This document shows positions 50,070 to 58,249 of a stretch of DNA of 64,000 nt, in pieces. The first letter of the stretch is position 1. Each line of letters opens with the position of its first letter. Both the position numbers and the translations under genes were made by a program. Origin of the DNA: a virus; IMG/VR virus record IMGVR_UViG_3300022821_000019, positions 1 through 64,000 of that record; one strand, written 5' to 3'. The notes beneath the pieces were generated by a model. It was not told the origin of the DNA. It saw only the letters and a program-made list of their open reading frames with translations, and did not search any database.

Positions 50070-50848
50070 GTGTAATGCCACACAGCTCAGATAAGTCTGA
50101 AACAAATTGTGAGTACGACCCAACCTTGTCAGGACATCCAGAAGATGCTAAGGCGTACAAGAACTCCAGGCCTTCCAATAACCGCCGTATATATGATTTG
50201 AGGCTAGGTAAAATTTTTCAAGTTTGGCCTGATTACCCAATGCAGGTGGTTCGGTATGGAAAGTATTGTTTGAGGTGGTATACCCGTTCAAGTGCCACAA
50301 ACCATTACGCTGGTTATCGAAACCAAGACGAAGTAATTCCACAGGTGTCAGTTGACGAAAAAGATTGGGTGCACTTTGACACCATTGGTTACAAACCAAC
50401 AAAATGGTCTAACAGGTCTCCTGGGCCACAGAAATCGTGGTGGGATAAAGATGAACTTAGAGCCGAGATAGTAAAGAAGCACAAAGAATTTAAGCGCAAA
50501 AGAAGTCGAATGCTAGCTAAAGTACGCAAGGAAAACCTGAGAAAGGAAGCGATGCAGGCTGGCGTAAAAGTCAACGAGTATATAGACAAGAAGGCTATGG
50601 AGGATAAAAAGAAACGTGAGAAGAAGCGTAGACTCAGGGCTGGTGAGCAAATGGCAGATAACCTTGGCCGAAAAATCAAACTTGCTATGGCTCTCAAGGA
50701 TCTGTATGATGAAACAGCAGGCCTACGAGAAAAACTCAAAGATGAAACAAGAGAATTGGACCTTACCTATATTGACAACAAAATCGACAAGATTACTACG
50801 GCCACACGAACACTCAAACACATCGGCCATGAGCGAAACAAAAAATGA
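50066..50848 (+). CDS. Basic helical protein, paralogue pair member 2
   Basis: 260 aa, overlapping the previous gene by 4 bp. It has the same layout as member 1: a beta/aromatic N-terminal domain (MQVVRYGKYCLRWYTRSSA), then long charged helices (KAMEDKKKREKKRRLRAGEQ) and a C-terminal helix. No enzymatic motif. Confidence 0.55.
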   Translation: MSVMPHSSDKSETNCEYDPTLSGHPEDAKAYKNSRPSNNRRIYDLRLGKIFQVWPDYPMQVVRYGKYCLRWYTRSSATNHYAGYRNQDEVIPQVSVDEKDWVHFDTIGYKPTKWSNRSPGPQKSWWDKDELRAEIVKKHKEFKRKRSRMLAKVRKENLRKEAMQAGVKVNEYIDKKAMEDKKKREKKRRLRAGEQMADNLGRKIKLAMALKDLYDETAGLREKLKDETRELDLTYIDNKIDKITTATRTLKHIGHERNKK

Positions 50849-51294
50849 GCAAGGGAAACCCAACTCAAGAGGAAATGCAGACTCGTGTTGAGCGCACCAA
50901 AAAGTTAATGAAGGCTGGAGCTAAGCTCCGAGATTACAGAGATAGAATTGACGATGCGCTCAAGGCCATCGGCTCAGAGCAATTTCATTCTGAAATAGCC
51001 AATGATTGTATCGACATTGGCATAGGTTTGCAAGATGTTAGCAGCATTATCCGTCGTCTGTCTGTAGAAGGAGAGCAGAAGGCAAAGAAGAAGGTAGCTA
51101 AATCAGAATGGACTAGGCTAAAAGATGAGATGAACAGACTCCTGGGGACTGAGGAGTATCAGGAGTGGCTTGACCTATTCTCAGTGAAGATTCCGAAGTA
51201 TTCGCATGGTAAGGGAGATAGACAATATTTCTATTACGGTCCAAGCGAAAATTTCATGGAGACTTACATTAAATCAGAAGACGACAATACTTGA
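50845..51294 (+). CDS. Hypothetical helical protein, possibly related to the preceding pair
   Basis: 149 aa, overlapping the previous gene by 4 bp. It is helical and charged (RVERTKKLMKAGAKLRDYRD, IDDALKAIG), ending with an aromatic segment (DRQYFYYGPSENFMETY). The three coupled genes form one unit. Function unknown. Confidence 0.5.
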   Translation: MSKGNPTQEEMQTRVERTKKLMKAGAKLRDYRDRIDDALKAIGSEQFHSEIANDCIDIGIGLQDVSSIIRRLSVEGEQKAKKKVAKSEWTRLKDEMNRLLGTEEYQEWLDLFSVKIPKYSHGKGDRQYFYYGPSENFMETYIKSEDDNT

Positions 51295-51354
51295 AAAAGG
51301 CATGCCTTCCTCATACTTACTTGTAAATATCCTGCGCAGGATAAGGAGTAAAAA

Positions 51355-51630
51355 ATGAAGCTAAACAAAAATCAACTGCTAGAAACCATTCGAGATACCA
51401 TCTACGAGGTTCTTGAAGAGGAAATTGATCGTCGCCTTACTGAGGCCAAGTCCAGCAAGTCAAAAGCATTGAAGGAAGGTCGGGTCGCACGCATTAAAGC
51501 ACTTAGGGCTGCTAAGGCCAAGTCTGCAAAGCGTGCTAAGATTCAAGCTCGCAAAAGGCAGCTCAAGGAAGCCTATGACAAGCTGACCACTGCCGAGAAG
51601 GGCCTGGCCCGTACTCGTCGAACCCGCTGA
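51355..51630 (+). CDS. Very basic Lys/Ala-rich protein
   Basis: 91 aa. It starts KLNKNQLLETIRDTIYEVLE, the amphipathic leader seen on other proteins of this phage. Then comes a Lys/Arg/Ala-rich stretch (RIKALRAAKAKSAKRAKIQA) like histone tails and small DNA-condensing proteins. DNA binding is likely; packaging with the genome is speculative. Confidence 0.6.
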   Translation: MKLNKNQLLETIRDTIYEVLEEEIDRRLTEAKSSKSKALKEGRVARIKALRAAKAKSAKRAKIQARKRQLKEAYDKLTTAEKGLARTRRTR

Positions 51631-51674
51631 GTCGTGATGAGCAAATAGCCTCGGCAAACGATGTTCGTTTTCTT

Positions 51675-51712
51675 AAGTCCGAATAAACCTATTAGGTTTA
51701 TTCGGACTTTAT
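51675..51712. terminator. Near-perfect 17-bp palindrome terminator
   Basis: AAGTCCGAATAAACCTA and TAGGTTTATTCGGACTT flank a single T, and TTTATTTT follows. It can terminate on both strands. It lies 45 bp after the basic protein gene. Confidence 0.8.
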
Positions 51713-51795
51713 TTTGTGGCAACCTCCTCTCAGAACTGATGCTTGCTAGAGTAGCTAGAGTGCGGCAGCGGCAGCATTTAGTCTTGGAGTAGCTA

Positions 51796-52233
51796 ATGGA
51801 CCCATATCGAGAAAAATACATCAATGCGGAAGCTCGCCTAGCAAACCTTGAAAGTGACGTCGAATATCTAAAAAAAGAATTTGTTGGCACAAAAGGCACT
51901 GTTCTTAAGGGTATCCGTGAAAGTCTCTATGACAACTTTAAAGATGAGCCTGCTTGGGGTTATTTCGGATCCTTAATAACCATTGTGTCATTAATCTTTG
52001 CAGTTCCTCTGACTGTATATTCTTGTTCGGATACCCCAGAAGGTATCAGGGCAAGATTAGAAACCGAGCAAGCTCTTAGAGCAGGTATGGAGGAATCATG
52101 TCAAGCTATGAATATGCATTTCATTGGTTGGGATGTGGGTAGCGATATCTTGACTTGTGGTAATGATAGTGAAATCATTACGATTGATATCAATAACCAA
52201 GAGATGCAAACAAGCTCAGTGCATGTTCAGTAG
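51796..52233 (+). CDS. Membrane protein with N-terminal coiled coil
   Basis: 145 aa. A short coiled coil (INAEARLANLESDVEYLKKE), one membrane helix (about 57-76, GSLITIVSLIFAVPLTVYSC) and a C-terminal soluble domain with three Cys. An extended -10 (TGC-TAGAGT) lies about 45 bp upstream without a clear -35. Function unknown; a spanin- or anchor-like role is only a guess. Confidence 0.5.
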   Translation: MDPYREKYINAEARLANLESDVEYLKKEFVGTKGTVLKGIRESLYDNFKDEPAWGYFGSLITIVSLIFAVPLTVYSCSDTPEGIRARLETEQALRAGMEESCQAMNMHFIGWDVGSDILTCGNDSEIITIDINNQEMQTSSVHVQ

Positions 52234-52242
52234 GCAACTAGC

Positions 52243-52608
52243 ATGAGAGTCTTTGTTTACCGAAACCTACACAAGGACTGCTATTCTGTTAGAGCACTGC
52301 AAGGTCCAAGTAAAGGTAGGGTCATTGCACGGGTAAAGTGGGCTGTTATTCAAAATCCTGAGTTTGTGGTCTCGGAGAAAGGCAGGCAAAGGGTCCTACA
52401 TCGAAAGCAAAAGAATGTACATGCTGGGATCCGTGGCAAATGGCTTGGCACTGCACCTTATCCCTTCCACTCTCTAACAGGTGCAGCACGAATAACTTAT
52501 AACCCTTATAGGTTTATCTCATTCACGAAATGTGGTACGCTAATACCAGTGTATGCAGCTAGGCTTGCCTCATGTGAGCCTACAGGAGTTTGGATTTTAG
52601 ATGACTGA
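52243..52608 (+). CDS. Conserved hypothetical phage protein
   Basis: A 121-aa basic protein: RVLHRKQKNVHAGIRGKWLG and YNPYRFISFTKCG. The R-x-x-KNVHAxxRG and NPxxxxSF elements look like a conserved family of small phage and plasmid proteins of unknown function. It overlaps the next gene by 8 bp. Confidence 0.55.
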   Translation: MRVFVYRNLHKDCYSVRALQGPSKGRVIARVKWAVIQNPEFVVSEKGRQRVLHRKQKNVHAGIRGKWLGTAPYPFHSLTGAARITYNPYRFISFTKCGTLIPVYAARLASCEPTGVWILDD

Positions 52609-52825
52609 CTATCGCCAGTTTCCAGCAGTGGAAGAAGAGACGCCAGAAAGGGAAATTGAACTGATCAGCCTCAACCATGATGAAGTTCGATTCTGGGAGC
52701 AGGTTTTTCTTGTTGAGTCGAAAAATGTGTCCACTAGCTGGGCAGCTGATTTGGCTGACGAAGCTGTCAAAGAAAGACGGCTTCGATACAACCCAAATCC
52801 AGATATTGAAGGACCATACCGATGA
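52601..52825 (+). CDS. Hypothetical acidic small protein
   Basis: 74 aa, overlapping neighbours by 8 and 4 bp. Glu/Asp-rich (FPAVEEETPEREIELISLNH). No family recognised. Confidence 0.5.
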   Translation: MTDYRQFPAVEEETPEREIELISLNHDEVRFWEQVFLVESKNVSTSWAADLADEAVKERRLRYNPNPDIEGPYR

Positions 52826-53091
52826 TCAAGCCTAGCTATCCCTGGCCATGTCCTCCACCGACTCCTCAGAGAGATGGATATCGTTCGGAAGCATATCACT
52901 ATCATAACTGCGGAAGTGCAGAAAATACGCTCGGCGTCGGAACCTGGTTGTCTGATTGCGAAGGCTCTACTCAAAATAGACTGGTACTTTGCAAAACGTG
53001 TTACGAAAGACTCAACCACGAAATGCTGAGTAGAGACTTCATAAGGAGTTTGAAAACTCGATTCAAAGTTCTGTTCACTGGAAAACTTTAG
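52822..53091 (+). CDS. Hypothetical small Cys-containing protein
   Basis: 89 aa with CPPPTPQRDGY near the start, YHNCGSAENTLG and CKTCYERLNHE in the middle. The CxxC and other Cys/His residues suggest a zinc-binding mini-domain. No family recognised. Confidence 0.5.
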   Translation: MIKPSYPWPCPPPTPQRDGYRSEAYHYHNCGSAENTLGVGTWLSDCEGSTQNRLVLCKTCYERLNHEMLSRDFIRSLKTRFKVLFTGKL

Positions 53092-53101
53092 TAGGAAAAC
53101 A

Positions 53102-53347
53102 ATGACTGAACCAAGAAGTCTTATAGAGGTTGTCAAAGAAAAGACATTTAAACAGCTGTCGGTCAACCTGGGAATCATTTTTTTCGGTTTTGCCCTGGTC
53201 ATCGTACTTGCAGCCACACACAGCCTAATTGGCCTTTGGATTTGCTTGTGCGGGGCTCTCGCTGGCCTCTCCTTTGGTGTAAATCTATTTGCCTGGCTTT
53301 TGAAAGCCGAAACATGCTTCAACGAGGAAGAGACTAAAAATGACTGA
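53102..53347 (+). CDS. Small membrane protein
   Basis: 81 aa. Two hydrophobic segments (LGIIFFGFALVIVLAATHS and IGLWICLCGALAGLSFGVNL) and an acidic end. It overlaps the Thg1-like fragment by 8 bp. Function unknown. Confidence 0.55.
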   Translation: MTEPRSLIEVVKEKTFKQLSVNLGIIFFGFALVIVLAATHSLIGLWICLCGALAGLSFGVNLFAWLLKAETCFNEEETKND

Positions 53348-53612
53348 TAAAAGTTCCCTGGGCGACCGCATGAAGGATTATGAAAGTGCCTTCAAGCGCA
53401 ACCTGCCTAATCGCCTTCCAGTCGTGCTCAGATGCGACGGAAAAGCTTTCCACACTTACACCAAAGCCATCCCAAAAAAGAAAGGTGAGGCTTACAACAA
53501 AGACCTCATCGAGGTGATGGACCTAACAGCTATCAAACTCTGCGAAGAAATTCAGGGTGCTCAGATGGCTGAAATTGCGGACAAAGCCCTACGTAGGCGT
53601 GAAGAGGAATGA
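53340..53612 (+). CDS. Truncated Thg1 (tRNA-His guanylyltransferase)-like protein
   Basis: 90 aa. GDRMKDYESAF, then LPVVLRCDGKAFHTYTKAI (Asp33 is the first metal-binding residue) and LCEEIQGAQMA match the first about 75 residues of Thg1/TLP enzymes. Family members are normally well over 200 aa and continue AY-x-QSDE. Here the frame leaves the family right at that point and ends in ADKALRRREEE. It lacks the second catalytic Asp, so 3'-5' polymerase activity is not expected. Confidence 0.7.
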   Translation: MTDKSSLGDRMKDYESAFKRNLPNRLPVVLRCDGKAFHTYTKAIPKKKGEAYNKDLIEVMDLTAIKLCEEIQGAQMAEIADKALRRREEE

Positions 53613-53615
53613 CAA

Positions 53616-53873
53616 ATGGATTATTACAACGCAAATGACCCAGCCAGTATAGGATACAGAGTTGAATTTGAAGGCGTCTTCAGGAATGATGCTGTCGAAG
53701 CCTCGACCTCGGGCGGCTGGGTAAAGACGGAAAAGAAAACGACGGATGGTTGGGGTGGAACCAAAACAAGAAGGCAGACCCTTTGGGGTCGAGTGTTCAT
53801 TGTAAAATACGGAATTGACGAACCTGGGGTCGAATTAGAGTCCAAACAGGTTCCCGAGCCAACTTATGACTGA
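53616..53873 (+). CDS. Hypothetical protein
   Basis: 85 aa: DYYNANDPASIGYRVEFEGV, a Gly/Trp/Lys-rich middle (KKTTDGWGGTKTRRQTLWGR) and an acidic end. It does not continue the Thg1 fold. It overlaps the next gene by 8 bp. No family recognised. Confidence 0.5.
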   Translation: MDYYNANDPASIGYRVEFEGVFRNDAVEASTSGGWVKTEKKTTDGWGGTKTRRQTLWGRVFIVKYGIDEPGVELESKQVPEPTYD

Positions 53874-54351
53874 CAACCCAGCAATGTTACCGATGAATGA
53901 CTCAGAACTTGATGCAGCTATTGATGCGTTAGACTATATGTTTCAAGAAGCTGAGCCATTCAAAGAACCTCCTGACGAAGCAGTAGAGGCAGATTTGCAG
54001 GAGTTCGTGGACTTTATGGGTTTTCACCCTGGAACACTACATCAATGCTACATCCGCTACTTGTGGTTTCATGGGGATGTGGAAAATCCAGCATGGTTGG
54101 GGGAAATGTCGCACAGGACCGATGTCAACATCACTTTTGAAACTGAGCCCGAGGAACCGTTTATAGTAGCCGACACCCTTCTTTTGGCTGAAGCCTATGG
54201 TGCACCTTATCGGGAGGATACCTACTGCTATTACCTCAAGATCTTGGTGCGTGACAAGGTTGCATACGCCCCAATCCCCATTGGCCAAATTGACGAAAAT
54301 GTTGCCAACCACTTCAAGTCCCTATTTTCTCAGATAGTGACTGACCGCTAA
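53866..54351 (+). CDS. Hypothetical protein
   Basis: A 161-aa acidic protein (SELDAAIDALDYMFQEAEPF), with no recognised motif. Its end overlaps the convergent nucleotidyltransferase gene by 4 bp. Confidence 0.5.
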   Translation: MTDNPAMLPMNDSELDAAIDALDYMFQEAEPFKEPPDEAVEADLQEFVDFMGFHPGTLHQCYIRYLWFHGDVENPAWLGEMSHRTDVNITFETEPEEPFIVADTLLLAEAYGAPYREDTYCYYLKILVRDKVAYAPIPIGQIDENVANHFKSLFSQIVTDR

Positions 54352-55094
54352 TCGATAGTCATTAGTGCATCGTAGGCTTCGATTTTTACATTCCAAAGCT
54401 TCTCAAGCGTTCCATTACGTCGCAAAACCTTGTAGGTCAAGTTCTCGACAGAGAATTCACCACCAGATTCTAGACCACACTGGCGCATCTTTTTAAGCTT
54501 GTCTGAGAGAGCTTCGGCAGATTGAATCGCACCATCATAATTCTCTTCACGCATTTTATCGAGTACTAGGTCGTCTGTTAGGCGCATGATGACTTTAGAT
54601 TTCTGTGTAATGGCTTCTTTGTCGATCGCTGGCTTTGTTGGTTCAGGCTCTACAATCCAATCATCATTCATGACGCTATACATGCCAGAAGCATAATGGA
54701 TCGCTTCGTTGTCTTCGACGTAAACTTCAACGTCAAAACCATGAATTGAAATATCGTGCGAGCTGTTCCACAGATTCTTTCGTGCGTTGAAGTATGCCTC
54801 AACAAAATCTTCATTCTCATCGACCAGGGTATAATCTACAATGAGATGAAGGTCTATATCGCTATACTTTGACCAGTTGTAGTTGGCCAAGGAACCAGTA
54901 AATTTAACATCCTCTAATTCGGCCCAGGGAATGTCTAATTCCTCATAAAAGTTTTCAGCTATAGTCAGAAGGTGTTTACGGATCTCAGGCTTTAGTTTCC
55001 TATCTGCCGTCCACACATCATCATTTAAGCTATCTTTCACAGTTAGAGATTTGATATCAATTGTCACGGCAATAAGTATCGAACTACTTACCAT
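54348..55094 (-). CDS. Pol-beta-fold nucleotidyltransferase
   Basis: Up to 248 aa; the ATG at 55094 lies only 5 bp from the start of the divergent gene, so the GTG at 55067 may be the true start. Marks: VKFTGSLANYNWSKYSDIDL (G-S then D-x-D) and a third Asp in GFDVEVYVED. This is the minimal nucleotidyltransferase catalytic triad. The N-terminal helices are charged. Substrate unknown; RNA or protein nucleotidylation are possible. It is one of the few minus-strand genes in this block. Confidence 0.7.
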   Translation of the reverse strand: MVSSSILIAVTIDIKSLTVKDSLNDDVWTADRKLKPEIRKHLLTIAENFYEELDIPWAELEDVKFTGSLANYNWSKYSDIDLHLIVDYTLVDENEDFVEAYFNARKNLWNSSHDISIHGFDVEVYVEDNEAIHYASGMYSVMNDDWIVEPEPTKPAIDKEAITQKSKVIMRLTDDLVLDKMREENYDGAIQSAEALSDKLKKMRQCGLESGGEFSVENLTYKVLRRNGTLEKLWNVKIEAYDALMTID

Positions 55095-55099
55095 TTGAT

Positions 55100-56188
55100 A
55101 TGGTTATGCGAAAACTAGATACTTTACAAGAATTGATCTCTTTGCAGGTCAGGAAGATACTTCGAGAGGGTGGCTGGACTTCTCTAAAAACCCAACAGAA
55201 TAAGCTGACTCCGATGCTTCTAAAAAGTGCCGATGAGTTTACCAGGAAATTGATAGGCGATTTTAATTCTTGGCTAGCAACCAAACAACCAGAACTCCCG
55301 CCGCTCAACCCAGTAAGGCCAGTTGGTTCAGGTATATACTACGAGAAAGATATCGAAGAAGACCCAGGCAAGGCTTATGGTGATATTGACTTCCTCGTTG
55401 AGTACCCAGTCCTGCCTGCTACGGACAATGCTCGGAAGAACGAAACGACTTCAACAAAATTCTACAACAAAAAGTTGTTTGAGTTTTTACGAGAAGTTAA
55501 GCCGACTGGTGTCGAAATCGAAGAGTCAAAGGGTGACGGTGGAATGGTTGCCGTGATCATAGCTGAAGTTGAACCTGAAAAATGGGTTCAAATTGATTTC
55601 ATGGTTACCCACAAGGACTATTCGGGATGGGCACTAAAGCGATTTACACCAATCAGAAACATCAAAGGCTTTATCACAGGTAGTCTTTATACTTCTCTTG
55701 CAGATGCTTTGCTTATTAGCATGGGCGAACGAGGAGTAAGAGCAAAGCTCCGCAATGGAGTCCTGGTTCCATATAACCTCCGCAAAGACACAAAAGAACA
55801 TGAGATCTCCCTTCAGTTCGATAGCATGTTCCAAGATATTCTCGACTTCCTTGTTTCGTTGAAGCACGGAGAATCAAAAGCTGAGGCTGTTACTCAAGCT
55901 GCTGGAATCTCTGTTGACAACCTTTCTATCGAAAGTATCGTACTGGGAATCCAAGACCTAGCTTCAGCTCTAGATAGTGCGGGTATATTTGACGGTCAAA
56001 TATTTGAATACACTTCAAGTGCTGAATTTCTCGCTTCTTTTAAAACCTTTTTCAATGGTAGAATGGATAAGATGCTTAACAGCAAGAAATTCGAAAAGGC
56101 TGATACCGAAATGGCCATGAATGCACGTGACAAGGTCTTTAAGACTGCTCGGGATGCCAAACAAGCTGTAGCCGACCTTTTGGGCTAA
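55100..56188 (+). CDS. Pol-beta-fold nucleotidyltransferase, larger
   Basis: A 362-aa protein. RPVGSGIYYEKDIEEDPGKA followed by YGDIDFLVEYP (GS, DxD) and WVQIDFMVTH (third Asp) give a nucleotidyltransferase triad. A C-terminal helical region (about 220-362) follows, with an amphipathic leader at the start (LDTLQELISLQVRKILREGG). It diverges from the smaller nucleotidyltransferase. Substrate unknown. Confidence 0.65.
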   Translation: MVMRKLDTLQELISLQVRKILREGGWTSLKTQQNKLTPMLLKSADEFTRKLIGDFNSWLATKQPELPPLNPVRPVGSGIYYEKDIEEDPGKAYGDIDFLVEYPVLPATDNARKNETTSTKFYNKKLFEFLREVKPTGVEIEESKGDGGMVAVIIAEVEPEKWVQIDFMVTHKDYSGWALKRFTPIRNIKGFITGSLYTSLADALLISMGERGVRAKLRNGVLVPYNLRKDTKEHEISLQFDSMFQDILDFLVSLKHGESKAEAVTQAAGISVDNLSIESIVLGIQDLASALDSAGIFDGQIFEYTSSAEFLASFKTFFNGRMDKMLNSKKFEKADTEMAMNARDKVFKTARDAKQAVADLLG

Positions 56189-56191
56189 AAT

Positions 56192-56222
56192 GGTTTGTAG
56201 CCTTAGGCTTCTGTGGTATACT
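56192..56222 (+). promoter_or_regulatory. Phage family promoter for RNA ligase 2-like gene
   Basis: GGTTTG (56192-97), 19 bp, TATACT (56217-22), with TGG before the -10. The ligase start is at 56247 behind ATAGGGGAGA. Confidence 0.75.
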
Positions 56223-56246
56223 TGCCTAGAGATAGGGGAGATAGCC

Positions 56247-56879
56247 ATGTTGATCAAATACCAGCGCACGTTCCACATGCCTTGGAGCCCTGGTGCTACC
56301 CGAGATGACCGAGTTTTGGACAGCATGAAACCTTTCTACGGCCGCAAGGTCATTGTAACGGAGAAAATGGATGGCGAAAACACAAGCATCTACCGAGACC
56401 ACATCCACGCAAGATCACTCTCAAGCGGAGACCACCCAAGTCGAACCTGGGTTAAAGGACTCTGGGGGCGTGTACGTCATAACCTCCCCGAAGACTGGCG
56501 TATCTGTGGAGAAAATCTCTTTGCCCAACATTCGATTGCCTATGAAAGACTCAGCTCATATTTCCTTGCGTTCTCGATCTGGAACGAAGAAAACGTCTGC
56601 CTGAGCTGGGAGGACACTCTTGAGTGGTGTGAATTGCTAGAAGTCCAAACCGTTCCCGTCCTCTATGAAGGTCTCTTTGATGAGGGCCTCATCAAGGCCT
56701 CCTGGCAGCCCAAGAAGGGCTGTCAAGAATCAGAAGGTTACGTAGTTCGTTTGGCGGACTCTTTTCCTTACGAGGCTTTTAAAGAATCTTTGGCAAAGTA
56801 TGTCCGAGGTAACCATGTACAGACAGATTCGCACTGGAAGCACAAGGCAGTTGTACCAAATGGCTTGAAAGACGCCTAA
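56247..56879 (+). CDS. Rnl2-like RNA ligase
   Basis: 210 aa from the ATG at 56247 (ribosome site GGGGAG; upstream frame excluded by the promoter). Motif I VTEKMDGENTSIY (Lys40), RICGENLFAQHS, motif IV SEGYVVR and motif V KYVRGNHVQTDSHW match the covalent nucleotidyltransferase core of Rnl2-type and related RNA ligases. It is short and has no separate C-terminal domain. It seals RNA nicks; the partner in tRNA repair is inferred. Confidence 0.8.
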   Translation: MLIKYQRTFHMPWSPGATRDDRVLDSMKPFYGRKVIVTEKMDGENTSIYRDHIHARSLSSGDHPSRTWVKGLWGRVRHNLPEDWRICGENLFAQHSIAYERLSSYFLAFSIWNEENVCLSWEDTLEWCELLEVQTVPVLYEGLFDEGLIKASWQPKKGCQESEGYVVRLADSFPYEAFKESLAKYVRGNHVQTDSHWKHKAVVPNGLKDA

Positions 56880-56891
56880 GAGCAATTGTTT

Positions 56892-56922
56892 GGTGAAAAC
56901 CCAGAGGCAACCATGCTAGGCT
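56892..56922 (+). promoter_or_regulatory. Possible phage family promoter, leaderless position
   Basis: GGTGAA (56892-97), 19 bp, TAGGCT (56917-22), with TGC before the -10. The GTG of the polymerase gene is 7 nt after the -10. The boxes are weaker than in the best family members; the geometry is exact. Confidence 0.5.
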
Positions 56923-56928
56923 GATGTC

Positions 56929-58200
56929 GTGCAGCTGGTCGTAAAAAAGAAGGTTCTCGGGACCAAGTACGACCTAATTGTGGAAGAGGATGGAACACAC
57001 CACTATGCCACTATTGGGGAGCAACTACCCAAAGATGCACTCGTAGTTCCAAGTAGACGCTATCACGAAATACGTAAGCTCTACGGGCTAAAGTGGCGAT
57101 CATTCCCACCAGAACGTTTTAAACGGCCCTATGAGGTTCTTCTGCAAGATAGACGGCTGGACCTACCCTGGGAAAAACTAATCCCGCAAACACTTTTCAA
57201 GAAAGCCTTGGCAGTTTATGTTCAAGGCTTATGGTCAGACCTTTGTAGTTTGAAACCTCGGTATTACGAAAGCGTCTTTGAGAAGCATTCACCGCTTTTT
57301 TATTCACTGGAAAGGGCCGCAATTGATGTTGGCCTTTTCAATAGATTCATGAGAAAAGCAGAAGGTTCGGCCACAGGTGCCATCCTGAAATCATTTAATC
57401 CAGTGAAGCCAGTCCGTGGGGTATGGTATGCTGACCCTGTTGAGTATGACCGCATATCATCCCTCACGGGTCGCTTGAAAATTCGTAAGGGTCCTGGCAT
57501 TCTTCATCTCAAGAGAGAATACCGTCCTTGCATAGTTTCAAGGTATGGGGATGATGGAGCGATCTACTATTTGGACTATAAGTCTCTTGAGCCTAGACTG
57601 CTTCTTTCCATCTGTGATCCCGAAGCCGAAATTCCAAAAGACCCATACCTCTATGCGGCTCGAACAATGGGTGTGGAAGATGATATCGACCGTGAACATA
57701 TTAAGACAGCAATTATCAGTATGATCTACGGAGCTGGTGACAGCGAGCTGGTTCGGCAGCTAAAACCTTACATTTCGTACCCAGAAGATTTTGTAAAGTC
57801 AGTAAAAGAGCGATTTGGCGTTGAGGAACTAAAAGAACGTCTTCGAACAGAGTACGAGGCCCACGGTGGTCGCATGATTTACAACCGATATGGTCGACCT
57901 ATCTTCTCTGAAGGTACGGCTCCTTATGTACTTGTAAACTATTTCATTCAGTCTACTGCTGTTGATATCGCTCTTTTTGGCTTTTCACGGATTGTCGACA
58001 AAATATTGAAGTCGGGTGCAATCGATCTAATAAAGCCCCTGTTCGTGCTACACGATGCTTTGATTCTTGACGTCCACAAGGATGTGGCCCATATACTACC
58101 AAAACTTGCTGAGCTAGGGTCCTCGGATATCCCAGAATTCGAGGGAACAAAATTCTGGATTGAAGTCGAACGTCTTCCAAATACATTGGACAATACATGA
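56929..58200 (+). CDS. Small family A DNA polymerase, motif C altered
   Basis: 423 aa from GTG. Motif A YYLDYKSLEPRLLLS (Asp216), motif B REHIKTAIISMIYG (Lys259, Tyr267) and motif C FVLHDALILD (His375, Asp376) define the polymerase I palm and fingers. There is no 3'-5' exonuclease domain, and motif C is HDA where most family members have HDE. The N-terminal about 200 residues are not a recognised domain. It may be the replicase core, a translesion enzyme or a reduced relative with altered activity. Confidence 0.78.
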   Translation: MQLVVKKKVLGTKYDLIVEEDGTHHYATIGEQLPKDALVVPSRRYHEIRKLYGLKWRSFPPERFKRPYEVLLQDRRLDLPWEKLIPQTLFKKALAVYVQGLWSDLCSLKPRYYESVFEKHSPLFYSLERAAIDVGLFNRFMRKAEGSATGAILKSFNPVKPVRGVWYADPVEYDRISSLTGRLKIRKGPGILHLKREYRPCIVSRYGDDGAIYYLDYKSLEPRLLLSICDPEAEIPKDPYLYAARTMGVEDDIDREHIKTAIISMIYGAGDSELVRQLKPYISYPEDFVKSVKERFGVEELKERLRTEYEAHGGRMIYNRYGRPIFSEGTAPYVLVNYFIQSTAVDIALFGFSRIVDKILKSGAIDLIKPLFVLHDALILDVHKDVAHILPKLAELGSSDIPEFEGTKFWIEVERLPNTLDNT

Positions 58201-58249
58201 CACACGTTTCATGCTTTCATTGTTGGTAACTCAACAAGAAGGTATAAAC

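Noticed and set aside
52609-53322. A 237-aa minus-strand frame across four small plus-strand genes
   Set aside because: The plus-strand genes form an overlapping chain with proper starts and include the Thg1-like gene next door; the minus frame has no motif. Some doubt remains because the plus genes are small.
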